The position numbers and the translations under genes were made by a program. 64,000 nt of DNA. Origin: Nannocystis exedens (GTDB lineage: Bacteria; Myxococcota_A; Polyangia; Nannocystales; Nannocystaceae). The stretch's first letter is position 1. Each line of letters starts with the position of its first letter. The notes under the pieces are model-generated. The model did no database searches and had not been told where the DNA came from. It was given only the letters and a program-made list of their open reading frames with translations. The stretch lies in the NCBI RefSeq assembly GCF_002343915.1, contig NZ_NETK01000001.1, forward strand, positions 2,231,001-2,295,000, given 5' to 3'. Shown one piece after another: positions 18,008-26,961 of the stretch.

Positions 18008-18760
18008 TCAATCGATCCAGGCCAACAGCTCGGTGGCCTCGGTCATGGCGGTGCCGTCGCCGCGTCGGCGGGCGAGATGGAGGAATCGCCGGCCAGCGAC
18101 TCGACCCAGCTCGACGTCGAGGACGTCGATCGTGCGCGAGACGAGGCTCGAGGCGTCGTGCCGCCAGGCGAAGCCCGACCACGCGCCGAAGCTCCCTTGC
18201 AGCCCGTCGATCCGCTCGGGACCATCGACGACGACCTCGTCGCCGTAACGCGCGCGTCCGCCAGCCTCGATCGCCAGCAGGTCGAGGGCCGCGAGGGGCT
18301 CAGGCGCGGAGAACCGCAACGCGCCGCGTTCGACCCGGACCTCGAGGTCGCGCTTGTCAGCCTCGACGACGATCGGGTGCTCGTACGCATGGAGGAGCTG
18401 CTGGTACTCGGCCTCGCTCACCCCGAGGTTCGGGTGGTACGGCAACGGGGCGCCGGGCGGCAATTGCAGCTCCGCGAGGTACTGCTGCACCCACGCCTCC
18501 TGCGTCGCCACGGCCCGGGCGAACCGCGTCTGCACGCCGGCGAGCTCCGCCGGGATCGACATCACGAATGGGACCGCGGTGTAGCGCCCCGGCCGCAGAT
18601 CGAGCCAGTGCTCGGGCGTCTGCGGGGCCGCGGCGTCGGCCAGCGGAGCGACCGATACGGCGGCCGGAGGAGCCTGGTTCGGCGACGCGGGGCTGGGCGA
18701 CGAATCGCCTGCGCAGGCGACCAGCGCGAGGACGGCTGCGACGGGGGCGTTGCTCCGCAT
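18008..18760 (-). CDS. lipoprotein of unknown function
   Basis: A 250-residue lipoprotein. The ATG at 18760 precedes NAPVAAVLALVACAGDSS with lipobox Cys at about residue 16, followed by a Ser/Pro-rich spacer. The mature domain is mixed alpha/beta (EHWLDLRPGRYTAVPFVMSI, WVQQYLAELQLPPGAP, HPIVVEADKRDLEVRVERG). No cysteine pairs and no catalytic motif are seen. The upstream in-frame extension is not needed. Confidence 0.7.
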   Translation of the reverse strand: MRSNAPVAAVLALVACAGDSSPSPASPNQAPPAAVSVAPLADAAAPQTPEHWLDLRPGRYTAVPFVMSIPAELAGVQTRFARAVATQEAWVQQYLAELQLPPGAPLPYHPNLGVSEAEYQQLLHAYEHPIVVEADKRDLEVRVERGALRFSAPEPLAALDLLAIEAGGRARYGDEVVVDGPERIDGLQGSFGAWSGFAWRHDASSLVSRTIDVLDVELGRVAGRRFLHLARRRGDGTAMTEATELLAWID

Positions 18761-19298
18761 GACGTGGGACGATCGTACGTCCAGGCCGCGGGCGTCAAGC
18801 CGACTCGATCCTTTGGGAGCGGGCAAAATCTCCTGCGTGTCGGCCCTCTCGTCGCTTCCCCTGGATCCGGACTCACTTCATGGGCATTCTGGACCGCTTT
18901 CACCGTGGCTTCGCCGCGGGACCACGCCTCGGAGGTTACCTTCCTCACCCGCATGTGCCGCATCGTGCACCTCATCCACCGCCGCGACGGCGAGACGGCG
19001 TCCTCCGCGACGCACCGGGGTGGAGCGAAGCCCGTTCAAGCGCTGCGACGTCGCAGGAGCTCGACACGCGAGAGAGGTGCCGTCAGGCGTCGCCTCGAGC
19101 TCTTTTGCGATCGTCCCATGGGCCCGACGAGCGTGAACGGATCGTGGACGATGACGCGGATCGCCGCGGCGAGCTCCGGCTCGAGCCGCGACCGCTCCGT
19201 GTCCTCGCTCCTCACGAAGGCAACGCGCCGCCGCTGCCAGAGGTGGAGGAAGCGAAACGGACACCGACTATCGACGTGCATGCCGGCGCGGCGGTAGC
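18761..19298. other. intergenic, no intact gene
   Basis: Short coding-like stretches appear on the minus strand in changing frames (for example VRSEDTERSRLEPELAAAI near 19,200), but no frame has a start, body and stop. It is probably decayed coding DNA continuous with the remnant just to the right. Confidence 0.4.
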
Positions 19299-19533
19299 TC
19301 ATCCTGCGTGCTTCGTCCCGAAGGACGACAGCTCCGCCACCAGCCCGATGCACATCTCTTCCTCGCGTCGAGGCAGCGCGGCGAGCAGGAGCAGCATGGC
19401 GAGCGGATCGTCGCTCGCTAGCCAGGCGGCCGCGGCGCCGCCCGGGCGACGCCGAGGTCCTGCGGCGTGGACCAGTCGCGGTCGCGCGGGACACCTCGTC
19501 CATCACCTCGGTGAGCGCGCACGGCATCGTCAT
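19299..19533 (-). pseudogene. small frameshifted gene
   Basis: Starting at ATG 19533 the frame reads MTMPCALTEVMDEVSRATAT. Coding signal then moves to another frame, WLASDDPLAMLLLLAALPRR followed by EEEMCIGLVAELSSFGTKHA and a TGA at 19299-19301. Together they suggest a helical protein of about 77 residues with one indel near 19,450. Family unknown. Confidence 0.35.
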
Positions 19534-19633
19534 GGGACAAGGATACCTCACGGCGCGGCGCCGGGCAGTCGCCCACTTCAAGGCCCTCAAGTACACCGCG
19601 CCGGGTCTCGCGCGTCACCGGTCGCGCAGCGAC

Positions 19634-20389
19634 TCAGCTCGCCGCCGACAGTTCGCCGCGCGCGGCGATTTCGGCGTGGGCTTTCAGCCAGCGCGCCACC
19701 GCGGCGGCGTGCAGGTTCTCTTGCGCGAGCGCGCTGCGGCACTGCGCCGTCAGCTCGGTGTGGCCGAGCGTCTCGGCGAGGCAGGCGAGCTGGTCCCAGC
19801 CTGCGACGTCGGCGAGCTCGGCGATCTGCTGCGCGTGGAGGGCTTGCGCGAGGCCGGTGCGCGGGTCCGAGATCACCTGCAGCACGCCCAGCCCCTCGAC
19901 CGCGGCGAGATCGGCGGACGGGGTCATCGCCGTCGGATCGGCGCCGAGCGCCGTGAGCGTCTGTACCATCAGATCGAAGTGGCGCGCCTCGTCGTCGCGG
20001 AACGCGACGAGCTCCTCCAGCGTCGGCCCCCCTTCCCAGGTGCCGCTCGCCTCGAACTTGATGATCAGGCCGTCGTAGAAGCGCACGCCGGTGCGCTCGA
20101 ACGCGAGGCGCTCGCCGAGCTTGTCGAGCAGCACGTTGGCCTTGGTGCCCTTGAGCAGCTCCACCGCGGTGTTCGCGGCCCCGCGCAGGGTCAGCGGCGG
20201 GGGCATGTGGCCGAAGTCGCCGGCCTCCACCGCGTACTGGAGGCGGACGGTCGCGGCGTCGCGCGCCGAGCCGGTCGAGCTCGGCGGGGCCGCGCTCGCG
20301 CCCTCGGCCATGAGGGGGCCGTCGATGGGGGACAGCGCGATGCCGGTGCGATTGATGCCGATGTCGGTCGGGCGATTGTTCGAGCTCAT
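19634..20389 (-). CDS. ferritin-like diiron protein (small partner)
   Basis: A 251-residue protein. After a disordered 60-residue N-terminus the rest is helical with metal-ligand motifs of the ferritin-like superfamily: AFRDDEARHFDLMVQTL (ExxH), ALHAQQIAELADVAGWDQ (bridging Glu) and ALAQENLHAAAVARWL (ExxH). No targeting signal is seen. The ATG at 20389 overlaps the stop of the upstream ferritin-like gene (ATGA), so both are co-translated and may form a complex. Possible roles are iron storage, peroxide protection or oxidation of an unknown substrate. Confidence 0.78.
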   Translation of the reverse strand: MSSNNRPTDIGINRTGIALSPIDGPLMAEGASAAPPSSTGSARDAATVRLQYAVEAGDFGHMPPPLTLRGAANTAVELLKGTKANVLLDKLGERLAFERTGVRFYDGLIIKFEASGTWEGGPTLEELVAFRDDEARHFDLMVQTLTALGADPTAMTPSADLAAVEGLGVLQVISDPRTGLAQALHAQQIAELADVAGWDQLACLAETLGHTELTAQCRSALAQENLHAAAVARWLKAHAEIAARGELSAAS

Positions 20390-21594
20390 CGTACAGCCTC
20401 CTCTCCGGCCAGCGAGGCGAACTCGATCCGCCGCGTCCGCGGGTCGGTGAGCTCGGTCCCTGGCTTCCATTGATAACCCGCGGCGACGACCGCCGACGGC
20501 GAGCCGGCCCCGTTGAGCTGCGCGCGGTAGGCGACCGACGCGGGGCTCTCCTGGTCAGGCGGCACGATGTCGAAGCCGCGGGCCCGCAGCTCGACCTCCT
20601 CGGCCAGCGTCTCGCGCACGAACTTGCGGTGGCTCGTGAAGCTCAGCGGGTCGGGGAACTCCGCGGGCAGCAGCTCTGCCGGGTCGCGGCGCTCGAGCGT
20701 CTGCATCAGCTCGCGCACGATCCGGAGGTGCTCCAGCTCGTAGCTCAAGAAGCGCTCCCAGATCTGCTTGATCCGCGGGTGCTGCTCCTGGCAATAGCAG
20801 CTCCAGTACGCGTAGGCCTCGGTCGCCTCCTGCACCAGCCACTTCTCGAGCCAGGTCTCGTTCGGGTCGCTCAGCGCCTCGTACTGCGTGACGTGCTGCT
20901 CCTCGATCGAGGCGATCTCCGCATACAGCTGGCGGGCGAGCGGGTCGGCGAAGGTCGGCCCCACGGTCAGGTAGTAGTCGCGGGTCTGCCACTCCGCGCC
21001 GGTGATCAACGCCGCGTGGATCTTCGTCAGCGGCGCCGCCTTCGTCTTTTCGTAGTAGCGTCGCAGGTCGTCCTCGGGGCTGCGATGCTCCACCGAGGTC
21101 GGCCGGCCGGGCATGATGTCGGTGTAGCTCTGCAGGATGTTGTTGGCATCCTTGCCGCAGAGGCGATCCATCAGCGCGGCGTAGCGGTACAGGTGATCGA
21201 AGTCCTCGAGCAAGCCGAAGCGGTACACCTGCGCCATGTAGGGATCCGGCTCGACCGCGGCGACGTGGGCCGTGACCTCGATCGCGACCTGCTCGAAGCC
21301 GATCGTCGTCTCGAGCGCCGACTGGTCGGCCGGCATCAGCCAGTTGACCATCGTCGCCTGGTGATGCTCGACCCGCCGGATCTGCGCCAGCGGCAGGCGC
21401 AGGTCCGGGTTGAACCGCGCCGCGAAGTGCTTGAACCGGCAGGACTCCTGCTCCACGCCGTGCATCAAGATCTGTCGCACGCGGGTGAAGGCGTCGTCGT
21501 CGAGCTTGCTGTAGGGCTCGCCGGCGATCTCCTTCCACGTGAACATCTGGCGCTCGAGCGGGGTACCGCGCTCCTTGAAGATGTCGAGGCTCAC
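20386..21594 (-). CDS. large protein with two ferritin-like diiron sites
   Basis: A 402-residue, mostly helical protein. Two sets of diiron ligands can be laid out: first RRVEHHQATMVNW (ExxH), FEQVAIEVTAHVA and LLEDFDHLYRYAALM; second ASIEEQHVTQYEAL (ExxH), VQEATEAYAYWSCY and SYELEHLRIVREL (ExxH). This implies an internal duplication of a four-helix carboxylate-bridged diiron fold. The GTG start at 21594 is supported by AGGAG seven bases upstream. It shares a four-base overlap with the smaller ferritin-like gene downstream. Substrate unknown. Confidence 0.78.
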   Translation of the reverse strand: MSLDIFKERGTPLERQMFTWKEIAGEPYSKLDDDAFTRVRQILMHGVEQESCRFKHFAARFNPDLRLPLAQIRRVEHHQATMVNWLMPADQSALETTIGFEQVAIEVTAHVAAVEPDPYMAQVYRFGLLEDFDHLYRYAALMDRLCGKDANNILQSYTDIMPGRPTSVEHRSPEDDLRRYYEKTKAAPLTKIHAALITGAEWQTRDYYLTVGPTFADPLARQLYAEIASIEEQHVTQYEALSDPNETWLEKWLVQEATEAYAYWSCYCQEQHPRIKQIWERFLSYELEHLRIVRELMQTLERRDPAELLPAEFPDPLSFTSHRKFVRETLAEEVELRARGFDIVPPDQESPASVAYRAQLNGAGSPSAVVAAGYQWKPGTELTDPRTRRIEFASLAGEEAVR

Positions 21595-21815
21595 TGCGAA
21601 CTCCTGGCTGGGGGTAGACTGGCACGGCCTGTCTGGCCTGATTTCGTGGAGATGCAACTACGCTCGGGCGATATTGTCGGGACAGAGTCCGAGCAACCTG
21701 CGCCGGTCGAGCGCGACCAGCCGGGCTGCCACGACCGAGCGCTCACGCCGCCTCGTCGTGCCCTCGACGGGCCGGCCATCGTATCGCCCGGGCTTCTTGA
21801 GCCCGTGGGGGGCGA

Positions 21816-22523
21816 TCACGGGGACGAGCCCACCGCGAACGTCGCCGCGAAATCGGCGAAGGCCTGCTCCCAGAGCGCCAGGGTCGGCGCAGGCCCGACG
21901 GCGGCAAAGAAGTGGCGCTGATGGTCCCCCTCGACGATCGCCCCGAGCAGCCGGTCCTGCGGGCCCGGTCGGCGCGCGGATGAATCCGGGAGCGCCTGTG
22001 CACCCGTCGCCCCCGGCATGTCGACGAGGGTGACCTTGAGCGGCCCTCGCACCATCGTCTGGACCCGCGTCGCGCCGCCGTCCGGCGTGCCCTCGGCGCG
22101 GGAGAACTGAGCCCGCCAGCGTTGAAAGGCGGCCTCCCCCTCCTCTCCCTCGGCGGGGAAGCTGTATACCGTGAGCTCGGCGTCGCCGCCGGGCCCGGGA
22201 ATGACGAAGCTCGGGCGCTCCGACGGATCGGAAGACGGACGCCGGCCCCATTCGACGGGGACCCTGACATGGAGGTCGGAGATCGTCTCATTGCGCGTCT
22301 TGGCGCTGATCGACGCCCCCTCGGCGTCCTCCGCAGATCCGGCCGCTTCGGGCGCACGGGGCGACGTGCGAGGCGGCTGCGGATCCTTGTAGGTCGACGC
22401 CCGAGTATCGACGCCCCGCGCCAACAAGGTGTTGTCTTGCCCGTTCTCGCGGCGATCGGACGTGGCATTGCACGCAGCACAGGAGAACGCGAGCACGACG
22501 CATCGAAGAAGGGCGGGTGACAT
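21816..22523 (-). CDS. lipoprotein of unknown function
   Basis: A 235-residue lipoprotein with MSPALLRCVVLAFSCAAC as signal and lipobox. A charged linker of about 60 residues leads to one compact domain with the pattern VRVPVEWGRRPSSDPSERPS, ELTVYSFPAEGEEGEAAFQR and VKVTLVDMPGATG-like segments, ending in LWEQAFADFAATFAVG. This resembles domains that score membrane-protein quality or bind peptides in other bacteria, but the match is too weak to name. It is on the same strand as the ferritin-like operon but separated from it. Confidence 0.7.
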   Translation of the reverse strand: MSPALLRCVVLAFSCAACNATSDRRENGQDNTLLARGVDTRASTYKDPQPPRTSPRAPEAAGSAEDAEGASISAKTRNETISDLHVRVPVEWGRRPSSDPSERPSFVIPGPGGDAELTVYSFPAEGEEGEAAFQRWRAQFSRAEGTPDGGATRVQTMVRGPLKVTLVDMPGATGAQALPDSSARRPGPQDRLLGAIVEGDHQRHFFAAVGPAPTLALWEQAFADFAATFAVGSSP

Positions 22524-22868
22524 GCCAGCGACGTAGCAAACGCTCGGTCGCCCGCAACTGGGATTCACCCTGGCCCGCGCCCGTGAAGGCGAATCGACGC
22601 GAGGAAGAGAGATGCTCGCGGCAGCGGGCTCTACCGGTCCGATGATTCGGCAGAGAGACTTCTACTGACCGGACGTGATGACGCGACCCCGGGCGGGCCC
22701 TCTGCGCCGTCGCGGACGTGGAGTTCGGGCGGAATCGACAGCAGATGCCAGGCTCCCATGAACCGAGCTTCGGTTCGCGGTCGCGGGCGAACCGGCGCGG
22801 ACCACGTGCCGCTGAAAGCCTCGGGCCCGGGACTGCAAGCGCGGTTCGAGGAGCGCGAAGGCTCGGCT
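22524..22868. other. intergenic, nothing recognised
   Basis: It separates two minus-strand genes. The sequence is less GC-biased near 22,630-22,680 (promoter for the lipoprotein gene plausible), but no specific site or hairpin stands out. Confidence 0.4.
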
Positions 22869-23858
22869 TCAGCCGCGTTCGGTGACGAATTCGCTTCCCC
22901 CGCCCCTGGGGGAGCCGAATTCGCCCGCCCCTGGCGACAGCGACGGAGCCTGCTTGTCGAGCGAGCGCGTCAGCTTCGGGAACAGACGGGCGGTGCGGGC
23001 GTCGCCGAGCTCACGGACGAGCTGTACGAGCGGCGGGCCGAATTCATCGAAGGTCACCAGTTCGAGGTTCAGCGCACGGACTCGCGGCAACAACCGCTCG
23101 CTCTCGTCGCGGTGGACGAATGCATAGTGCGGGCCCGTGCCGCCCCGCCCGTCCTCGACCACCCCGAGGAGCTCGTTGAGGAGGCGCTGGTCCATGAAGC
23201 CGAAGCCGAAGAACACGAAGCTCTTGTGCGCGAGGAAGCTGCGGAGGGTCGCCAGGGCCGCAGAAAACCGCCTCTGGAGCGAGGAAGAGTACAGGCGATC
23301 GTAATCCTCGGACGTCAGGATGATCGAATCGATCTGCTGGATCATGCCGTGAAGGTGCCAGACGGCGGGCTTCGCGGTCCTCCCCGCCAACGCCGCGAGA
23401 TAATCCGCAGGTACCTTCGTCGGCCAGTGTTCGCAGGCCGGCGGATGCGGACTGGCCCATTCGAGCACTCGGTCGTAATTGGTCGTCACGACCACGTCGC
23501 TGCCGAGCGACCAGATGGACTCGGCCCACGCCAGCGTGCTCCGATCGATCTCCGCGATGTCCGGATCGAACTGGTGAAGCAGGAAGTCTCGCCACCGCCG
23601 ACCCCGGAGCCCGTCCCGCGCGAGCTGCGCTGCCGCCAGGTACTCGCCCCTCTCGAGGCGAGCCCGGACCGCTCGCGCTTCCTCGGCCTTCTGGTCGGCG
23701 TGCAATTGCTGAGCGGCCCGCTCCAGCAGCTCGCGCCAGGTGGGAAACACCGGCTGGCCCGCTCGATTCGTCACGGCTCGAGACACCCCGGCTCCCACGA
23801 AGGGCAAGACCCGCCCTTCCTTCAAGACTCGTACGAGATCGCGGGGGAACTTCGGCAT
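22869..23858 (-). CDS. stand-alone SIR2-domain protein (candidate NAD-consuming defence effector)
   Basis: A 329-residue protein. SIR2_2-type landmarks are VLPFVGAGVSRAV (NAD-binding GAGxS, residues 22-26), VVVTTNYDRVLEW (Asn127, Asp129), AVWHLHGMI (probable catalytic His170) and FVFFGFGFMD. Related bacterial domains hydrolyse NAD+ during phage defence (ThsA, DSR, SIR2-HerA, short pAgo systems). Here no ThsB, HerA or Argonaute gene adjoins, and the C-terminal 30 residues are low complexity (SPGAGEFGSPRGGGSEF). The ATG at 23858 gives the expected domain start. A non-defence deacylase or ADP-ribosyl function is possible but less likely for this subgroup. Confidence 0.82.
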   Translation of the reverse strand: MPKFPRDLVRVLKEGRVLPFVGAGVSRAVTNRAGQPVFPTWRELLERAAQQLHADQKAEEARAVRARLERGEYLAAAQLARDGLRGRRWRDFLLHQFDPDIAEIDRSTLAWAESIWSLGSDVVVTTNYDRVLEWASPHPPACEHWPTKVPADYLAALAGRTAKPAVWHLHGMIQQIDSIILTSEDYDRLYSSSLQRRFSAALATLRSFLAHKSFVFFGFGFMDQRLLNELLGVVEDGRGGTGPHYAFVHRDESERLLPRVRALNLELVTFDEFGPPLVQLVRELGDARTARLFPKLTRSLDKQAPSLSPGAGEFGSPRGGGSEFVTERG

Positions 23859-24275
23859 GCGGAGCGTCGAGACGGCGTCGCTTCGTGGCCGCGGACCGGC
23901 AGCCGCCAGTGGATGAGTGGCCCAGGTTGGTTCACGAGCAAACGTCGACGGACATGCCGAGCTGCGGCCCTTCTGCGTGGAGAGGAGCCCTGGCGCACCG
24001 GGCGCGGCGTAAGGCGCGCCCGGTGCTCGGTGTCCACTGCTGCTGAGTTCGCAGGCGCGCCTCACGGCCCGTAGAGGACGAGGTCGCTACGCGTCACTGC
24101 GGACGAGCCCGTCGATGCGATCCATCGCCCTGCTCGCTCGCCCCCGTCGCGCCGGGGCAGAGCACCGAGGTCTGCGCGAGCCTCGCCGTGCCGAGCGCGA
24201 CCGAAAACGAAACGCCCGGGCCTGCGCGCCGCCGGATCAGGGCACCGGCGGCGCGTTCGTCCGCGCCCCGAACGT
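23859..24275. other. intergenic, nothing recognised
   Basis: No coding frame with a plausible domain. It lies between two minus-strand genes and should contain the SIR2 gene's promoter at its left side and the metalloprotease gene's end at its right side. Confidence 0.4.
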
Positions 24276-26339
24276 TCAGCGGCGGCCGTAGCCGACCGGG
24301 TAGCCCTCGCCGTGCGGGACGGTGCCGGCGAGCGTGAACGTGTTGTCGGCGTTGCCGGTCCAGATCCGGTCGGTCGCCGACGCGAGGTCGTAGGCGTAGA
24401 TGTCCGTGCGGTTGTCCGCCGTCAGCAAGCCGAGCACCAGGCTGGCGTCGACGACCTGGAGGTCGATCGTCGTCACCGTCTTCGTGAAGTTGGCGCCCAT
24501 CCACCACACCTGGTCCATGTCGCCGTCGTGATCGAGCCATACGATGTCGCTCTTGCCGTCGCCGTTGAAATCCCCGACATAGGGCTTGTAGGTCCCGGCC
24601 GGGGCGTTCGCCACCACGTTGAGGGTGCCGGGTCCGGATGCGCCGCCGCCCCAGAACCGCCCGCTCGTCGCCTGGCCCGGCGCGTACCAGAAGATGTCGA
24701 CCTTGCCGTCGCCGTTGAAGTCGCCGGTCAGCGGCGTATAGAAGTACGGCGTCGAGAAGGTGCCGAGCAGGCCGAGCGCCTCGTGATCGATGTTGACCGG
24801 GGACATCATCCCGCCGCCCAGGCTCTTCAACCACACGCTGTTGGCGGCGTCGGTGTCGGAGTTGTAGAAGAAGATGTCGGTGCCGCTGGTGCCGTCGAAG
24901 TTCCCGACGACCGGGACGTACCAATCGGTGGGGGTGCCGAAGGTGTAGGCGTACTGGTCGAAGTACGGCGACGCCGACGCGCCGAGCGACTTCCACAGGA
25001 AGTGGGTGATCCAGCCCGGGCCGTACCAGAAGATGTCGGTGTTGGCCGTGCCGGCGAAGTTGCCGACCAGCGGCTGGAACAGGCCGCCCATGGTGAAGTT
25101 CACCGCGGTGAAGCCCGGGGTGCCGTCGGCGCCGGTGCGGATGAACAACGGGTCCTGCTCGCTGCCGGCGCCGAAGAAGAAGATGTCTTGCCGCGCGTCG
25201 CCGGCGAAGTTGCCGACGACCGGCCGCAGCCGCGTACCTGTCGCCGGCGAGGGGACGTTCGCCGACAGGAAGGTCCCGTTCGCTTGACCCCACCACATCG
25301 TGTCCCCGACCATGTTCGACGGCCGGTACCAGTAGATGTCCTTGGTCGAGTTCGCGTCGTACTTCGAGTACTGATGGGAGGACGCGTGCCAGCCCTCCCA
25401 CGCCAGGTTGTACTGCAACCCGACGCCGGCGGCGTCGCGCCGCGACAGGGTCGCCAGCGGGTCGTTGTTGCACCCCTGGGGGGTGCCCTTGTAGGCCATG
25501 ACCGAGTAGCTGTCGAACTCCGACAGCGGCCGCGCCGGGCCGCTGTCGGGTTCGCAGTCGTCGCCGTCGTTCACCGGATCGGTCACGCCCGGATGCGTGT
25601 GCTCGTGCTGTAGCCCGAGCACATGACCGAGCTCGTGACGCATGATCCGCGGGATGTCGGAACATCCGATCGAGCCGTTGAGCAGCGGGGGCGCCAGCAA
25701 AATCTCTCGATTCGTCTGGAAGATCGCCGGGAACGGAAATCCCCCGGCCGCGCAGGCGCCCCCCAGGCCAGGGGTCGGCCGTACCGCGTACCAGGCGTCG
25801 TTCGAGGGCCCGGTGCAGGTCGCATCGAACTCCGGCCGGTAGACGAAGTTGACGTCGGCCGCCCGCTCCCAGTCGGCCGTATAGGTGTGCATCCACGCCA
25901 CCACCTCGGCCTTCTTCTGGGCCGAGTACTGCGTCACGAACTCGTCCGACACGCAGTACGTCAGCGCCAGCTTGCGCCCGACGTCGTGGATGTCGTCGAA
26001 GTCGTTGTTCTCCAGCTCCACCCAGGCGCGCGGCTTCGCGACGGCGACCCGCGTGTCGTAGTAGTACCGCAGCGACGCCTCCGATTGGACGAGCATGTCG
26101 CCTTCGACGATCCACACGTCGTCCTGATCCGCCACCGGCGTCACCTGGGCCCTGAACTCCTCCCAGCTCGGGACGCCCTCCTCCGCGCCGTCGTCCGGCT
26201 CGCAGGCCGAGAGGTTCGGCAGAAGCGTCAAGAGGGCCCACAAGAGCCGCTGCGGCGGACGGCCGAGGGACGGCGCGGAGGACAGAGGAGCCGGCGTGGA
26301 CGAAGGACTGGACAATTTTTTATACATGGTCGTGCTCAT
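24276..26339 (-). CDS. metzincin metalloprotease lipoprotein with FG-GAP/VCBS repeats
   Basis: A 687-residue exported protein. A signal region with LLWALLTLLPNLSAC (lipobox) is followed by an M10/M12-like peptidase domain with the metzincin zinc motif RHELGHVLGLQHEHTHPG near residue 235 and the Met-turn candidate SYSVMAYKG. Residues about 380-687 are VCBS/FG-GAP blades (GDFNGDGKVDIFWYAPG, GDFNGDGKSDIVWLDHDG), probably a calcium-binding beta-propeller. It shares architecture and ending (GYPVGYG) with the protein at 60382-62412, so the two are paralogues. Starts at 26339 and 26327 are both possible. Likely role: cell-surface or predatory proteolysis. Confidence 0.86.
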   Translation of the reverse strand: MSTTMYKKLSSPSSTPAPLSSAPSLGRPPQRLLWALLTLLPNLSACEPDDGAEEGVPSWEEFRAQVTPVADQDDVWIVEGDMLVQSEASLRYYYDTRVAVAKPRAWVELENNDFDDIHDVGRKLALTYCVSDEFVTQYSAQKKAEVVAWMHTYTADWERAADVNFVYRPEFDATCTGPSNDAWYAVRPTPGLGGACAAGGFPFPAIFQTNREILLAPPLLNGSIGCSDIPRIMRHELGHVLGLQHEHTHPGVTDPVNDGDDCEPDSGPARPLSEFDSYSVMAYKGTPQGCNNDPLATLSRRDAAGVGLQYNLAWEGWHASSHQYSKYDANSTKDIYWYRPSNMVGDTMWWGQANGTFLSANVPSPATGTRLRPVVGNFAGDARQDIFFFGAGSEQDPLFIRTGADGTPGFTAVNFTMGGLFQPLVGNFAGTANTDIFWYGPGWITHFLWKSLGASASPYFDQYAYTFGTPTDWYVPVVGNFDGTSGTDIFFYNSDTDAANSVWLKSLGGGMMSPVNIDHEALGLLGTFSTPYFYTPLTGDFNGDGKVDIFWYAPGQATSGRFWGGGASGPGTLNVVANAPAGTYKPYVGDFNGDGKSDIVWLDHDGDMDQVWWMGANFTKTVTTIDLQVVDASLVLGLLTADNRTDIYAYDLASATDRIWTGNADNTFTLAGTVPHGEGYPVGYGRR

Positions 26340-26961
26340 GGCGGCCCGTTCACCCGTGCCGGGATGTACTGCCGCGATCGTGTACGAGGTGTGATGACCG
26401 ATCCGCGGAGCCGAGACAGCACGGACACCGCGATCCGATGTCAGGGTCGCACGAATCGCGGGGCGAGGGCGAACGTCGGCGAGGCGGCGGACATGAGCCA
26501 TCGCACCGGTCGCCATCGACGGTCGATCGCGGCGACAGGCGATTGAATCAATATGGCCAGGGACCACGCACACTTGCAGCGCGCGACGCATTCGGGCTCG
26601 CCCGAGGCCTCGATGCTCGCGCGACCCAGGAGCGCCGGCGCTGCCCCATGGGGCGCCCTGGGGCTGCCCCGCGGCCACGGGACGGCGCCTCGCCGGCGCC
26701 TCGCAGAACTCCACGACAAATGGGCGGCACATCGGTTGCTGATACCTGCGCACCGGCCGAAGGGAAGAAGCGCCGAACATCACTATCGCCCCGTACCGTG
26801 GGAGCGCTGTCCCCTCTCCCCCGGGAGCTTGCCCGGCCGTGGCCGCGGCCGCATCGCGCCGACCGGCCCTATCGCGAGCACCCGTTACGACAACGCGCGG
26901 ATCGACGTCGGCGGCGCCGAGCGAGCGCCCGCAATCTCAACTGCATCGGACTATCCTGATC
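26340..26961. other. divergent promoter region
   Basis: It lies between two divergently transcribed lipoprotein genes. A T-rich patch (GAATTTTTTATACAT read across 26314-26327) overlaps the start of the minus-strand gene. No open frame here carries a recognisable protein. Confidence 0.45.
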
